A DNA stretch of 64,000 bases from Pedobacter sp. BAL39 (GTDB lineage Bacteria > Bacteroidota > Bacteroidia > Sphingobacteriales > Sphingobacteriaceae). The position numbers were made by a program, and so were the translations under genes. Below are positions 9,568-19,630 of this stretch, piece by piece. The stretch is from contig NZ_ABCM01000022.1 in the NCBI RefSeq assembly GCF_000170795.1, positions 1 to 64,000 of the forward strand. The letters are read 5' to 3'. The notes beneath the pieces were generated by a model. That model worked only from the letters and a program-made list of their open reading frames with translations, did no database searches and was not told the DNA's origin. Numbering within the stretch: the stretch's first letter is position 1; every line of letters starts with the position of its first letter.

Positions 9568-12408
9568 TTATTTCCATTTCAGACTAAGTGTAAGGTTGGG
9601 TGTAAAGCTAAGGTAGTTTACATTAGAGGTGACTACCTGGTTGTTAATGATTGAGTATTGCTTGTACCATACGTTGGATCTATTGTAAATGTTAAACAAG
9701 GAAAAACCGATGCTCCCCGTTTTACGACTGTCGACCTTAATAAAATCGTAGGTCACTGCCGCATCCAGGCGATGGTAGGCCGGCATCCGGAGTGCATTTT
9801 TATCACTGATGCTGAGGTAAGTATGGCTGTTGCCACTGAGATCATCAATGGTATAACTGGTTAGCGGTGCGGTGTAGGGCTTGCCGGTGGCAAAGATCCA
9901 GGTGGCAGAAAAATTCCATTTACCCAGGCGGTACATGTTGACCAGCTTGAGTTCATGCCGGGTATCCTGACTGGCGAAGAAGTCGCCTCCATAAGCATCA
10001 AAATGATTGGTGGCATCGGCAAGGGTATAACTGATCCAACCGGTATATTTACCTCTCGTTTTCTGAAGCATCACCTCCAGTCCTTTGCTATAACCGGAGC
10101 CACTATAAAAATGTTCCTCGAGGCCCAATGTGCGCTGTCGAGGGTTTCCCGTTGTGCGCTGAGAATATTCAGATAAGTTATCCAGCTCTTTATAGTAGGC
10201 TTCAACATCAAGAAGGAACTTCCCGGTTTCGTAGCTAAAGCCCGCAATGTAGTGATTTGCAGAGCTGACCGGGATGGCATCTCCATTGGCCAGCACCCAG
10301 AAGTCACGGCTTCCTGAAAGGATGTCCTCCCTGATGACCCTGTTGGCAAACTGATAGAACCGCCCTCCGGAGGCTTTAAGCGTAAACTTGTCAGTCAGGG
10401 TATAGGTGGCCGATAAGCGGGGTTCCAGGTAAAGCTTTCCAGTTTGGTCGTAGTAGGTATTGCGAATTCCGGGTTTGAGCTGGAAATCTACCGTCGGATT
10501 GAGTTCCAGTTCTGCATACATCCCAGTTGTCAGCGCTTTGGTATGCTGGTCGATCAGCTTGCTGGTGTCGTTCTGACCATTCTCATACGATACATTCTGG
10601 CGGGAGGCAAAGGCGCCGAAAAGGATTTTGTACTTTTCATTTGCCTGCAATTCCCAGTCGGACTTCAGGCTAAAATCGCGGAGTCTGTTTTTTTCAAAGG
10701 TACCGTTATTGATTTCCTGTTCATTGCCTTCCTCATCCTGGATGGTTGCCGTGACACTATTATCCCGGTCGCTGTGATAGGTAGAATAACTGATTAAAGT
10801 ATTAGAGTAGAGTTTTGAGCTCCACTTGCTGGACCACTTAAAGCTGGACCCCAGGTTGCCATAGGTGGTTTTATCCGTAGTTGAAAGGCCGCCACCGCCA
10901 CCGATGAAGGAAGGCAGGTTCATGTCCCTGCTGTTGTCCAGGTTATCGTTCCCCTGGTAAATGCTCCAGGAGAACCTGTTTCTCTGATCCGGCGCATAGG
11001 TATACTTCGCATTCAGGTCATAAAAATAGGATGAGGGAACAGTGACCGTTGGGCCACCGCTACCCCCAAACCCTCCCCCTGGAGGTCCTCCCGGAGCTCC
11101 CGTATTACCCCCACCAGTTCTTGTTGTTGTTGCCGTAGTGCTGTTGAACTTATTGAATATCTTATCGTAAAGCGGCCCTTGATAGGAGCGCCTGTAGGCA
11201 AGCAGCAAGGTGGATTTTTCATTGACTGGCTTTTCCAGGAAGATGTTGGCGCTCAGCAGACTGAGGTCTCCGGCGATATTGGACTCTTTACTGTTACCTT
11301 CCTTGCCGGTAATGTCCGTGACACTGGAGAGCCGGCCACCATATTTCGCCGAAAACCCGCCCTTGTAGAGCGTCACATCTTTAACCGCATTGCTATTAAA
11401 GGCACTGAAAAATCCGTATAAGTGATCCACCTGATAGACCGTAAACCCATCAAAAAGGACCAGGTTCTGATCGGGCGTGCCACCACGCACATAGGCGCCT
11501 GAAGAAGACTCATTACTCCCACTAACACCAGGCATCAGTTGAAAGGAGCGTAAGATATCTTTCTCGCCTATATTCGGCAGCTCCTCCAGCCGGGCAGGAG
11601 AAATTTGCAATACGCTGACCCGTCTTTTGTCGACACTCATCACACCTTCTCCTTTTTTATCTGTGATCACCACCTCTGTCAGCATCCTTATTGACGGAAA
11701 AAGACCGATGATCAGCTCTTGCTGAACGTTATCTTTATTCAACTGCAGCATTTCCGGCTGATAGCCAATGTAGTTGACCTCCAGTCTGCAGGTATCAGAA
11801 GGAACACGGAGAAGTGTAAAATAGCCATCCAGATTGGCAGTAGTGCTGATGGTCGTGTTACTGACGCGAATGATGGCTGAGGGCAGCGACTCCCCCGTCT
11901 TCCGGTCGACGATCCTGCCTGTAAGGCGGATAGGTTTTCTGCTCCCGACGACAGCAGTCTCTTGCTCCACGGCTTCCAACACCTCCGGCTTAAGGGGCGT
12001 CGAAACGCCAATTGAAGCCGGTATTCCCGCAGCGGGAACGGTACTTTGTGTTTCAGGCGACACAGACCTATTGAGTTTCATCAGTCGGTGGACATCCTCA
12101 GGCTTTCTAATGATATAAATTACCTGGTCTGACGCCACCCAATAATGGAGGTTATGCTCTTTACACATTCTGGCCAGCACCTCTTTCACGTTCTCCTGAT
12201 TGAAGTGATCAGATATGCTGAAACCTTCCACCATCTCCTGCTCATACACAATCCGGAAGTTACTGCGGACGGCGATGGTATCCAGCATCCTGCTCATTGA
12301 CATCGTATATAGGCCATCCAACGCTGCCTTCGTCACAAAAGGACGCTGAGCCCTGGCACCTACATACATCAGGCAGACCAGGGCCATCAAAAATAAACCA
12401 CGTTTCAT
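9568..12408 (-). CDS. TonB-dependent receptor with STN and carboxypeptidase-like domains
   Basis: A 946-residue receptor. After the signal peptide, residues ~35-115 form an STN/secretin-like module (ISDHFNQENVKEVLARMCKEHNLHYW). A CarboxypepD_reg-like domain follows (~160-245, LTGRIVDRKTGESLPSAIIRVSNTT), then the plug (~255-380, with LRSFQLMPGVSGSNESSSGAYVRGG) and the barrel. A conspicuous Gly/Pro/Thr-rich loop at ~430-465 lies between two strands. STN domains often let a receptor signal to an anti-sigma factor, but no sigma/anti-sigma gene lies beside it. It lies 4 nt below the DUF4397 gene start of translation block and just before DUF4249, so the three look like one operon. Substrate unknown. 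Confidence 0.9.
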   Translation of the reverse strand: MKRGLFLMALVCLMYVGARAQRPFVTKAALDGLYTMSMSRMLDTIAVRSNFRIVYEQEMVEGFSISDHFNQENVKEVLARMCKEHNLHYWVASDQVIYIIRKPEDVHRLMKLNRSVSPETQSTVPAAGIPASIGVSTPLKPEVLEAVEQETAVVGSRKPIRLTGRIVDRKTGESLPSAIIRVSNTTISTTANLDGYFTLLRVPSDTCRLEVNYIGYQPEMLQLNKDNVQQELIIGLFPSIRMLTEVVITDKKGEGVMSVDKRRVSVLQISPARLEELPNIGEKDILRSFQLMPGVSGSNESSSGAYVRGGTPDQNLVLFDGFTVYQVDHLYGFFSAFNSNAVKDVTLYKGGFSAKYGGRLSSVTDITGKEGNSKESNIAGDLSLLSANIFLEKPVNEKSTLLLAYRRSYQGPLYDKIFNKFNSTTATTTRTGGGNTGAPGGPPGGGFGGSGGPTVTVPSSYFYDLNAKYTYAPDQRNRFSWSIYQGNDNLDNSRDMNLPSFIGGGGGLSTTDKTTYGNLGSSFKWSSKWSSKLYSNTLISYSTYHSDRDNSVTATIQDEEGNEQEINNGTFEKNRLRDFSLKSDWELQANEKYKILFGAFASRQNVSYENGQNDTSKLIDQHTKALTTGMYAELELNPTVDFQLKPGIRNTYYDQTGKLYLEPRLSATYTLTDKFTLKASGGRFYQFANRVIREDILSGSRDFWVLANGDAIPVSSANHYIAGFSYETGKFLLDVEAYYKELDNLSEYSQRTTGNPRQRTLGLEEHFYSGSGYSKGLEVMLQKTRGKYTGWISYTLADATNHFDAYGGDFFASQDTRHELKLVNMYRLGKWNFSATWIFATGKPYTAPLTSYTIDDLSGNSHTYLSISDKNALRMPAYHRLDAAVTYDFIKVDSRKTGSIGFSLFNIYNRSNVWYKQYSIINNQVVTSNVNYLSFTPNLTLSLKWK

Positions 12409-12412
12409 AAGG

Positions 12413-13090
12413 TTATAAGTTGATGATGATCTGGCTGCTGAAGGGCTGATCTATAGATCCCGGCACCAACATCCCCCTTGAAATGATGGTATAGTATTTC
12501 CCCGCAGTAAAAGCGATTGCATTGATCGCAGCATACTGTACCGCTGTGCTGGCATCTTTGATCACAAGCGTGTATGTCGCCGGGTTTATTGCATTAAACG
12601 CCGTGCTTTCCCGATAAGCTTTGGCGCTGAACAGCATTACACCATCTGCTGTGGAGAGGTCAAGCGCCGGTGCATCCGGAGAAAGATTGATGAACCTCAC
12701 AAATGCTTTATCTGTAGAGGAAACAGACAAATCATCCTCCACCAGCAAACCATCCATCTGCTCCTCCTTTCCTGTAAGGTAAAAAGAATAAATCTTGTCG
12801 GCAGACAAAGAAACCGCTTTGGTCAGCAGGCTCTCTGTCCCGCTTGCTGTAGTAAATTTAAAGGTGTGATCGCCGGCAGTAACCTGACTATAGGCAAGAG
12901 CACCACCAAAAGGCACCGCTCCACTATTCAATACCGTGCCATCAACGTAAATGTTTACTGTCCCTAATGTAGGTGAGGTATTGATGACGCTTACATAGGG
13001 GGGCTGCTCATCAACAGATGAATTTTTTAGACAAGAGGTTAAGGAGATCATGCAGCACACTGCAACACAATAAAATGTAGAAATTTTCAT
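12413..13090 (-). CDS. DUF4397 domain lipoprotein
   Basis: Start set at ATG 13090 (MKISTFYCVAVCC, lipobox LTSC); the longer frame would begin at a TTG. The ~225-residue protein shows the DUF4397 beta-repeat: VSVINTSPTLGTVNIYVDGTVLN and YSQVTAGDHTFKF, with a second copy-like block KAFVRFINLSPDAPALDLSTADG. DUF4397 proteins are secreted or surface lipoproteins of unknown function. It is the first gene of the block containing the STN receptor and the DUF4249 lipoprotein, which suggests a shared surface complex. Confidence 0.85.
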   Translation of the reverse strand: MKISTFYCVAVCCMISLTSCLKNSSVDEQPPYVSVINTSPTLGTVNIYVDGTVLNSGAVPFGGALAYSQVTAGDHTFKFTTASGTESLLTKAVSLSADKIYSFYLTGKEEQMDGLLVEDDLSVSSTDKAFVRFINLSPDAPALDLSTADGVMLFSAKAYRESTAFNAINPATYTLVIKDASTAVQYAAINAIAFTAGKYYTIISRGMLVPGSIDQPFSSQIIINL

Positions 13091-13244
13091 CGCAATTGAT
13101 TTAAATGTAAAATAGGTTAAAGACAAAATCCGTCTTGACAGACCGAATTTTAGAAATTAACATGTTAACAAATGTTAATTGCGACGAAATGCCCTGATAT
13201 AGAGATCAAGTCCTTTATTCCTGCGAAAAACAGGAGTCAGGCGG

Positions 13245-14729
13245 TTAGGAGTTTTTGGGCTGAAGCTGGTGCATCACCTCATGAAGACTGCCATACAATT
13301 GCTGATAGATACCAAACATCCGGAGATATTCCTGATGATGGATGGGATTTGGCGCCAGGTGATCCTCTGCCGATGAGACCGGACGGCCAATCTCTGGCAA
13401 TACATTAGCGGCTGCCAGATAAGCAGCGCCCACGGCAGAAGCATCTTCTGTTTGCAGCAGCACAACCTTCTTACCGGTAATGTCTGCCAGCAGCTGCATC
13501 CACATCCGGGAATGCACAAATCCACCACTTACATGGAGCTGACTGATGGGTCCGGAGGCCCGCTCAACAACCAGCAGCACATCATTCAATGCATAACAGA
13601 TGCCTTCGAGCACCGCCCTGCAAAGTTCATCATGACCATGATCCAGCCGGAGTCCGATAAAAGCACCCGAGCTGGAAGGATCCCAGATTGGCGCCCTTTC
13701 CCCGGAGAGGTAGGGAAGGAAAATAAGCCCTTTACTTCCTGCAGTAACGGTTGCAGCACTATCGAAAACGGATTGATAATCCTCATCATTCAATTCCGTT
13801 TTGCCCAGCACGTTTTTAAGCAACCACTGTAGCGCAAGCCCACCATTGTTAACCGGCCCCCCGCAGATATAAGTCTGTTTGTCCAGCAGGTAATTGAAGG
13901 TCATCGCTTTCCCACTGTAAATAGGCTTCGCGCTACAAATGCGGATAGCACCACTCGTTCCTACCGTTAGGGCGGCAGTCCCCGGTTGATTGGCATGGCT
14001 ACCCAGATTTGCTGCGCAGCCGTCACTGGCTCCAACAACAAAAACGGTTTTCTTAAACCCCGAAAGTCCTGCTAACTTCAATTTGTCACCTTTTTTTGAA
14101 TAGTCTGTTTCTACAGGCTCGGAGAGTTGTTCTTTACGCACTCCCGCCCTTTCTAATGCTGGCATATGCCATTTCAACGCTACAATATCAAACAAACCGG
14201 TACATGAAGCTATAGAGTGGTCAATCTTAAATTCCCCGAACAAGCGATGCCAGATGTATTCTTTGATGGATATGAACTTGTGCGTTTGTGCAACCAGCTC
14301 GGGATTGTGCTCCGTCATCCAGATGAGCTTACATAATGGCGACATCGCATGAATTGGCGTCCCTGTGTTTCTATAAAGTTCCATTCCGGCAGGAGAATCT
14401 TTAATTGCTGCAGCGATAGCGGCGCTACGCTGGTCGGCCCAGGTGATCATGGGCGCCAAGTGCGTTCCAGATTTGTCGACTGCAATCAGACTGTGCATTG
14501 CACTACTTAGACCAATGGCTACAGGAGCTGAGCCCAACTGTTTTTCCATACCCTGCAGACAGCTGATGAAAGCATCCCAGATCAGACCGGGATCCTGCTC
14601 ACTATAACCTGGACGGGGAGCAGAAGTAGGATAATACTCCTGACACACTTCAAGTGTTTCATAACTGAGATTTAACGCTACAGCCTTTGTGCTTCCGGTA
14701 CCGATGTCTATTCCTAAAATGTAATCCAT
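13245..14729 (-). CDS. FGGY-family carbohydrate kinase, probable gluconokinase
   Basis: About 494 residues from ATG 14729 (the six upstream bases would need a TTG start). The N-terminal phosphate loop GIDIGTGSTKA and the substrate-side residues around GLSSAMHSLIAVD and ITWADQRS fit the gluconokinase branch of FGGY kinases. The C-terminal ATPase part has TVGTSGAIR, VNNGGLALQWLLKN and LHVSGGFVHS. The reaction would be ATP-dependent phosphorylation of gluconate to 6-phosphogluconate. No gluconate permease or dehydratase is adjacent, so xylulose or another sugar acid remains possible. It is divergent from the Crp-like regulator. Confidence 0.85.
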   Translation of the reverse strand: MDYILGIDIGTGSTKAVALNLSYETLEVCQEYYPTSAPRPGYSEQDPGLIWDAFISCLQGMEKQLGSAPVAIGLSSAMHSLIAVDKSGTHLAPMITWADQRSAAIAAAIKDSPAGMELYRNTGTPIHAMSPLCKLIWMTEHNPELVAQTHKFISIKEYIWHRLFGEFKIDHSIASCTGLFDIVALKWHMPALERAGVRKEQLSEPVETDYSKKGDKLKLAGLSGFKKTVFVVGASDGCAANLGSHANQPGTAALTVGTSGAIRICSAKPIYSGKAMTFNYLLDKQTYICGGPVNNGGLALQWLLKNVLGKTELNDEDYQSVFDSAATVTAGSKGLIFLPYLSGERAPIWDPSSSGAFIGLRLDHGHDELCRAVLEGICYALNDVLLVVERASGPISQLHVSGGFVHSRMWMQLLADITGKKVVLLQTEDASAVGAAYLAAANVLPEIGRPVSSAEDHLAPNPIHHQEYLRMFGIYQQLYGSLHEVMHQLQPKNS

Positions 14730-14817
14730 AGTCAATGATTATCCTGCAATTTATAAATTCAGGATATAATAAGGTATTTTTAACCCGGATTGTTTCATCG
14801 TTTTGTACTCAGCAAAT

Positions 14818-15393
14818 ATGTACCCCTCCTTATTAAACCACCTACAGCGATATGTTACTTTGAGCCCGGAAGAGCAGGAACTGATCTCTAGCAAAATGGA
14901 ACTGAAGACGCTCAAAAAGAAGGAATACCTGCTGCAACCGGGAAAAGTATGCCCGGGAAACTACTTTATCCTGAAGGGATGTACTCGACAGTATTTTGTA
15001 AACAGAAAACTCAACGAGCAGATCATCCACTTTGGATTGGAACATTGGTGGATTGCCGACCAATCGAGCCTCATGCACCAGCGTCCTTCGAACTGTTACA
15101 TCCAGGCGCTTGAGTCCACAGAGCTGTTGCTGCTTTCCGAGAAAGAAAGGATCTCCTTGTCTGAGCAAATCCCAGGATTGGAAAGCTACTTCAGGATCAT
15201 GATGCAAAAGGCCTTTGTTGCCGCTCAGAATAGGATTGAGTTTTTGTTCAACATGACCGACGAGGAGCGTTATTTTCATTTCAGCAAGCTGTTTCCTAAC
15301 TTTCTACAGCGTGTTCCGCAGTATATGCTGGCCTCATATCTTGGATTCACACCTCAGTTTCTGAGCAGGCTGAGGGCGAAAAAGATCAAATGA
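14818..15393 (+). CDS. Crp/Fnr-family transcriptional regulator
   Basis: Start at ATG 14818 (the longer frame begins at TTG). The ~191-residue protein has the cyclic-nucleotide-binding-like jelly roll at residues ~10-125 (KKKEYLLQPGKVCPGNYFILKGCTRQYF) and a short C-terminal winged helix (QYMLASYLGFTPQFLSRLRAKK). The phosphate-binding signature of true cAMP receptors is not evident, as is usual in the Bacteroidota group of small Crp-like proteins. It is followed after 132 nt by an AhpD-like gene on the same strand; such regulators often sit beside carboxymuconolactone-decarboxylase-like genes, which they may control. Confidence 0.87.
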   Translation: MYPSLLNHLQRYVTLSPEEQELISSKMELKTLKKKEYLLQPGKVCPGNYFILKGCTRQYFVNRKLNEQIIHFGLEHWWIADQSSLMHQRPSNCYIQALESTELLLLSEKERISLSEQIPGLESYFRIMMQKAFVAAQNRIEFLFNMTDEERYFHFSKLFPNFLQRVPQYMLASYLGFTPQFLSRLRAKKIK

Positions 15394-15525
15394 GTTAACC
15401 GATTATCCTGGCTAACCTTGTAGCTGATGATTGTGATATTTTTAAGCCGCCGTATTTTCTTAAACTCAGTTCATTTTTTTAGGGCATGACGATGTGGATC
15501 TTTGATTTAACAAGAACATAAAATC

Positions 15526-15963
15526 ATGAGCAACAGAATCAAAATCCACGAAGTAAATTCCGCAGCATACAAAGCGATGTTCAATCTGGAAGGTTTTATC
15601 GAAAAATCAGGATTGACAAAGATCCATAAAGAACTCATCAAGATACGCGCCTCACAACTGAATGGGTGTGCCTACTGCATCAATATGCACACGATAGATG
15701 CCCGAAAAGCAGGCGAAACAGAACAGCGTATTTATGCGCTGAATGCATGGCAGGAGACACCCTTCTTTGACGATCAGGAACGTGCAATCCTCGCGTTAAC
15801 AGAAGAAGTCACCATGATCAGCAATAGGGTATCTGATGAAACCTACAGAAAAGCCGCCGAATTATTGGGAGAACAATATCTGAGCGAAGTCATCATGGCT
15901 ATTGTAATTATTAATGCCTGGAACAGAATCGGCGTAACCACAGCATTAACGCCAGAACTCTAA
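15526..15963 (+). CDS. AhpD-like / carboxymuconolactone decarboxylase family protein
   Basis: A 145-residue cytosolic alpha-helical protein with the alkylhydroperoxidase signature: C48 and C51 in NGCAYCINMH and H55, the usual CxxC-x3-H centre. Family members use the thiol pair to reduce peroxides or carry electrons. It follows the Crp-like regulator and is itself followed by a hairpin at 16010-16044, so it appears to be its own short transcript or the end of a two-gene unit. The true substrate is unknown. Confidence 0.9.
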   Translation: MSNRIKIHEVNSAAYKAMFNLEGFIEKSGLTKIHKELIKIRASQLNGCAYCINMHTIDARKAGETEQRIYALNAWQETPFFDDQERAILALTEEVTMISNRVSDETYRKAAELLGEQYLSEVIMAIVIINAWNRIGVTTALTPEL

Positions 15964-16009
15964 AATCTTTTTTATAAAAAAGATTTGTTAAAGGCCGACG
16001 TTTAAAAAC

Positions 16010-16044
16010 AAGCTGCAATATCTGAGAAATGATATCTGCAGCTT
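16010..16044 (+). terminator. Hairpin terminator after the AhpD-like gene
   Basis: AAGCTGCA at 16010-16017 pairs with TGCAGCTT at 16037-16044, and ATATC/GATAT extends the stem with one bulged C. A short T tract follows. It lies 47 nt after the AhpD-like stop codon. Confidence 0.6.
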
Positions 16045-16378
16045 TTGTGGTGAAAAATCAGCATGTCAAAATTATAGCAAAGCAAAAACACCATTCTTTT
16101 TCCATGAAAAAGACAAAAATTTATATAATAATGATAGAAAAGATTAAAAAACACCAATAAAAATTGAATAAAAAATATCAATATTCTAGAACAGCCACAA
16201 ATAACACAAAAAAGGAATCAAAACCAATAGAAAAATACCACTCTTTGCTAGATAATTAATATTAACCAACAAAAAGAACGCAAAAAATCTCTTTGTCTTT
16301 AATTTAACTAAAAAATTCACGGTTTTTAGCCAGAAAAATTACATTACAATCATTATTAACTACTAAAAACCTAATTTT
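16045..16378. other. AT-rich leader region before the second SusC gene
   Basis: 334 bases without a credible gene. It is very A/T-rich and holds one small perfect inverted repeat (TCTTTTTC-CAT-GAAAAAGA, 16095-16113). I found no exact TAnnTTTG element, so the SusC promoter must be of another type or poorly matched. The long leader is compatible with post-transcriptional control, but nothing specific is visible. Confidence 0.5.
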
Positions 16379-19300
16379 ATGAAAAAATTGATGCAGATTT
16401 TATTTGCCTTAATGTTTTTGTGTGCGCAAACCTACGCACAAGACAGAAATATCAAAGGTACTGTAAGATCCAAGACAGATGGAAAGCCAATCCCCGGCGT
16501 CACTGTAAGAATTAAAGGGACTCAACAGGGTTCCATGACCAACTCAGCAGGACAATACGCCCTGATCGTTCCCTCCCAGGCAAAAACACTTGAAGCCACT
16601 TACATTGGGTTTCAACCACAAAGCGTAACCATTGGCAGCAGCGAGGTCATCGACATTGTACTCAGCGAAGATGCCCAGCAACTGGAACAGGTAGTCGTTA
16701 CTGCGCTTGGCATCTCAAGGAAAAAGAATGAACTGCCCTTTGCAGCGCAGGAAGTCAAGTCGGAAGAAATCACCAGAACACGCAACAACAACCTGGTCAA
16801 CTCATTGGGTGGTAAAGTTGCGGGACTTGACATCAAGCGAAGCAATGCCATGGGTGGATCCACAAATGTAGTCATCAGGGGCTCCAAGTCAATAGGAGGC
16901 AATAACCAGGCCCTATTTGTGGTGGATGGCGTTCCAGTAAGCAACGCCAGTCCGAACACACTGAACCAATCGACAGGTCGTGCCGGTTACGACTTTGGTA
17001 ATGCCGCAGCCGACATAAACCCGGACGACGTTGCCTCTATGACAGTCCTAAAAGGCGCTGCCGCTACCGCACTTTACGGATCAAGAGCCGCAAACGGTGT
17101 GATCATCATCACCACAAAAAAGGGTCGTAAAAATTCCACAAACATCACCATCAACAGCGGTGTTACTTTTGGAAAAATCGACAAATCAACCTTTGTAGAG
17201 TACCAAAAAGAATATGGCCAGGGGTACAACTCCCCTGCTGAAGACGGGGAAGGTAATCCTGTACCCACGCCCGGATTCTGGTACAGAGATGTTTTTGGAA
17301 CAGGAAAGGTAATGACACCACAGTTCAGCTCCGATGCTTCCTACGGTCCACGCTTTGATCCCAACCTTATGATTTACCAATGGTCTTCATTAGATCCCTT
17401 CTCTCCAAATTACGGAAAGGCCACCCCATGGGTAGCAGCAGGGACAGACCCCTCCTCGTTCTACAAAGGCTCTGTCAGCTCCAACCAAAGCGTAAGCCTC
17501 GATGGTGGCGGCGACAAGTCGACCTATAAGATCGGTTACACCAGAAATGATGAAACCGGCGTACTGCCAAATAGCAAGATCACGAAAAACCTGTTTAATG
17601 TGGGCGGATCTTATGAGATCACCAAAGATCTGACCATTGCCTCTGCTGTCAACTACTCGCGTATCGATGGATTAGGCCGGTTCGGAACGGGATACGCAGG
17701 GATCAATCCTAACCAGGGATTCCGTCAATGGTGGAATGTTGGTGCGGACATCAACGAGTTAAAAGAAGCCTATGAAAGAAATGGACAAAATATAAGCTGG
17801 AACTGGTCTGATGCCACCGGAACTAAGCCGATATATGCAGACAACCCTTACTTCAATAGATATGAGAACTTTGAGAATGATACCCGAGATCATTATTTCG
17901 GGAACGCATCACTAAGTTATAAGGCAAATGATTGGTTTGACGTGGTGGGAAGGGTTTCTTACGATGGAACCTTCGACATACAGGAAGAGCGAATTGCCGT
18001 TGGCAGCACTGATGTAGCCGCCTACAGCCGCACGAATGGAACATTCGCAGAGACGAATTACGACCTGCTGATGAATTTCAATAAAAACATCTCTGAAGAC
18101 TTTTCCTTCAAAGGATTACTTGGTGCCAACTTAAGACGCAGCAAGCTCACCAACATCAATGCAAAAACAAATGGAGGACTTGTGGTGCCCAACCTGTATG
18201 CTTTGTCAAATTCAGTGAGCCCGATTGAAGCACCGGTCGAGCTTTATGAACGAAGAGCCGTAGATGGATATTTTGCCAGCACAACTTTTGGATACAAAGA
18301 CCTGGTATTTCTGGACGCAACCATCCGCAGAGACCAGTCTACTACCCTCCCCACGAATAAGAATGTCTTCTGGTACCCATCCGTTGCGGGAAGTTTTGTG
18401 TTTTCAAACCTGCTGAAAGACCTGAGCTGGCTTTCTTATGGTAAACTAAGACTGAACTATGCCGAGGTAGGTAATGATGCCCCGCCGCTAAGCGTATTCG
18501 ACACCTACCTGAAACCTACTGCCTTTGGATCCATCCCGATGTTCTCTATCGCAGACACAAAAAACAATGCAAATCTCAGACCCGAACGTACAAAAAATAT
18601 CGAAGCGGGACTCGAAACCTCGTTTCTGAACAACCGGTTAGGACTAGATCTGACTTTATACAAAACAAATACCATCGACCAGATTACAGCCGTGCCGGTT
18701 ACTACCGCAACCGGCTATCTGAAACTATTCGTGAATGCCGGAGAGGTGCAAAACAAAGGCATCGAGCTGTCTGCTTACCTGGTACCGATCAAAACCAGAG
18801 ACTTTTCATGGACCATGAATCTGAATTGGTCACTCAACAGAAGCAAGGTACTCTCGCTGTATGAAAATGTTACCAATATCGAGCTGAATGCGCTCAGCTT
18901 GTCTGGTGGGGTAACTTACAACGCGGCTATCGGACAGCCCTATGGTGTGATCCGCGGAACAGATTATGTTTATAGAGATGGCCAGCCGGTAATAAATGCG
19001 GACGGCTATTACGAAGCGACAGAAAGCTCAGCTATGATTATTGGAGACCCGAATGCCGACTGGATGGGAGGTATTGGAAACACTTTTACTTACAAAAACA
19101 TGTCGCTCAACTTCTTAATTGACATTCGCAAAGGCGGAGACCTATGGAGCCTGGATCAATGGTACGGTCTTGGAACAGGTCTTTACCCGGAGACCGCAGG
19201 CTTAAACGACCTGGGCAATCCGGTCAGAAATTCACTGGCAAATGGAGGCGGGATCATCCTACCTGGCGTACTTGCAGACGGCACACCAAACACACAGCGG

Positions 19301-19621
19301 ATCGACGTATCAAATTCAGGAGTGGCGGCGTATGGCTACCCGAACAATCCACCAAGAGCATCAACGATCTACGATGCAGGATACATAAAGTTACGGGAAC
19401 TGGCACTTACCTATTCGTTGCCTGAAAAGCTGGTCAGCAAAATCCGCCCTTTTAAAGGCATCGACGTCTCACTCATTGGCAGAAATCTCTGGATCATCCA
19501 CAAAAATGTACCCTATGCAGACCCGGAAGATGGACTTGGATCGGGAAATGTCCAGGGATACCAGAGTGGTTCTTACCCTGCAGTCAGAAACTATGGCTTC
19601 AATGTTAAATTCAAATTATAA
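16379..19621 (+). CDS. SusC/RagA TonB-linked outer membrane protein
   Basis: 1080 residues: signal peptide (to about TYAQ), CarboxypepD_reg-like domain (~24-105, NIKGTVRSKTDGKPIPGVTVRIKGTQQGS), the SusC hallmark QVVVTALGISRKK, plug (~115-240, ending GSRAANGVIIITTKKG) and the barrel, ending NVKFKL. It pairs with the SusD-like lipoprotein starting 9 nt after its stop. Neither a hydrolase nor a sigma/anti-sigma pair is next to it, so the imported ligand cannot be inferred. Confidence 0.95.
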   Translation: MKKLMQILFALMFLCAQTYAQDRNIKGTVRSKTDGKPIPGVTVRIKGTQQGSMTNSAGQYALIVPSQAKTLEATYIGFQPQSVTIGSSEVIDIVLSEDAQQLEQVVVTALGISRKKNELPFAAQEVKSEEITRTRNNNLVNSLGGKVAGLDIKRSNAMGGSTNVVIRGSKSIGGNNQALFVVDGVPVSNASPNTLNQSTGRAGYDFGNAAADINPDDVASMTVLKGAAATALYGSRAANGVIIITTKKGRKNSTNITINSGVTFGKIDKSTFVEYQKEYGQGYNSPAEDGEGNPVPTPGFWYRDVFGTGKVMTPQFSSDASYGPRFDPNLMIYQWSSLDPFSPNYGKATPWVAAGTDPSSFYKGSVSSNQSVSLDGGGDKSTYKIGYTRNDETGVLPNSKITKNLFNVGGSYEITKDLTIASAVNYSRIDGLGRFGTGYAGINPNQGFRQWWNVGADINELKEAYERNGQNISWNWSDATGTKPIYADNPYFNRYENFENDTRDHYFGNASLSYKANDWFDVVGRVSYDGTFDIQEERIAVGSTDVAAYSRTNGTFAETNYDLLMNFNKNISEDFSFKGLLGANLRRSKLTNINAKTNGGLVVPNLYALSNSVSPIEAPVELYERRAVDGYFASTTFGYKDLVFLDATIRRDQSTTLPTNKNVFWYPSVAGSFVFSNLLKDLSWLSYGKLRLNYAEVGNDAPPLSVFDTYLKPTAFGSIPMFSIADTKNNANLRPERTKNIEAGLETSFLNNRLGLDLTLYKTNTIDQITAVPVTTATGYLKLFVNAGEVQNKGIELSAYLVPIKTRDFSWTMNLNWSLNRSKVLSLYENVTNIELNALSLSGGVTYNAAIGQPYGVIRGTDYVYRDGQPVINADGYYEATESSAMIIGDPNADWMGGIGNTFTYKNMSLNFLIDIRKGGDLWSLDQWYGLGTGLYPETAGLNDLGNPVRNSLANGGGIILPGVLADGTPNTQRIDVSNSGVAAYGYPNNPPRASTIYDAGYIKLRELALTYSLPEKLVSKIRPFKGIDVSLIGRNLWIIHKNVPYADPEDGLGSGNVQGYQSGSYPAVRNYGFNVKFKL

Positions 19622-19630
19622 ACAACAATC

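Noticed and set aside
11030..11120. Gly/Pro-rich repeat in the STN receptor as a possible tandem repeat element
   Set aside because: It is a low-complexity extracellular loop in frame; there is no regular DNA repeat unit.
15963..15986. AAATCTTTTTT/AAAAAAGATTT inverted repeat after the AhpD-like gene
   Set aside because: The loop would be 2 nt and the stem is nearly all A/T; the hairpin at 16010-16044 is the better terminator.
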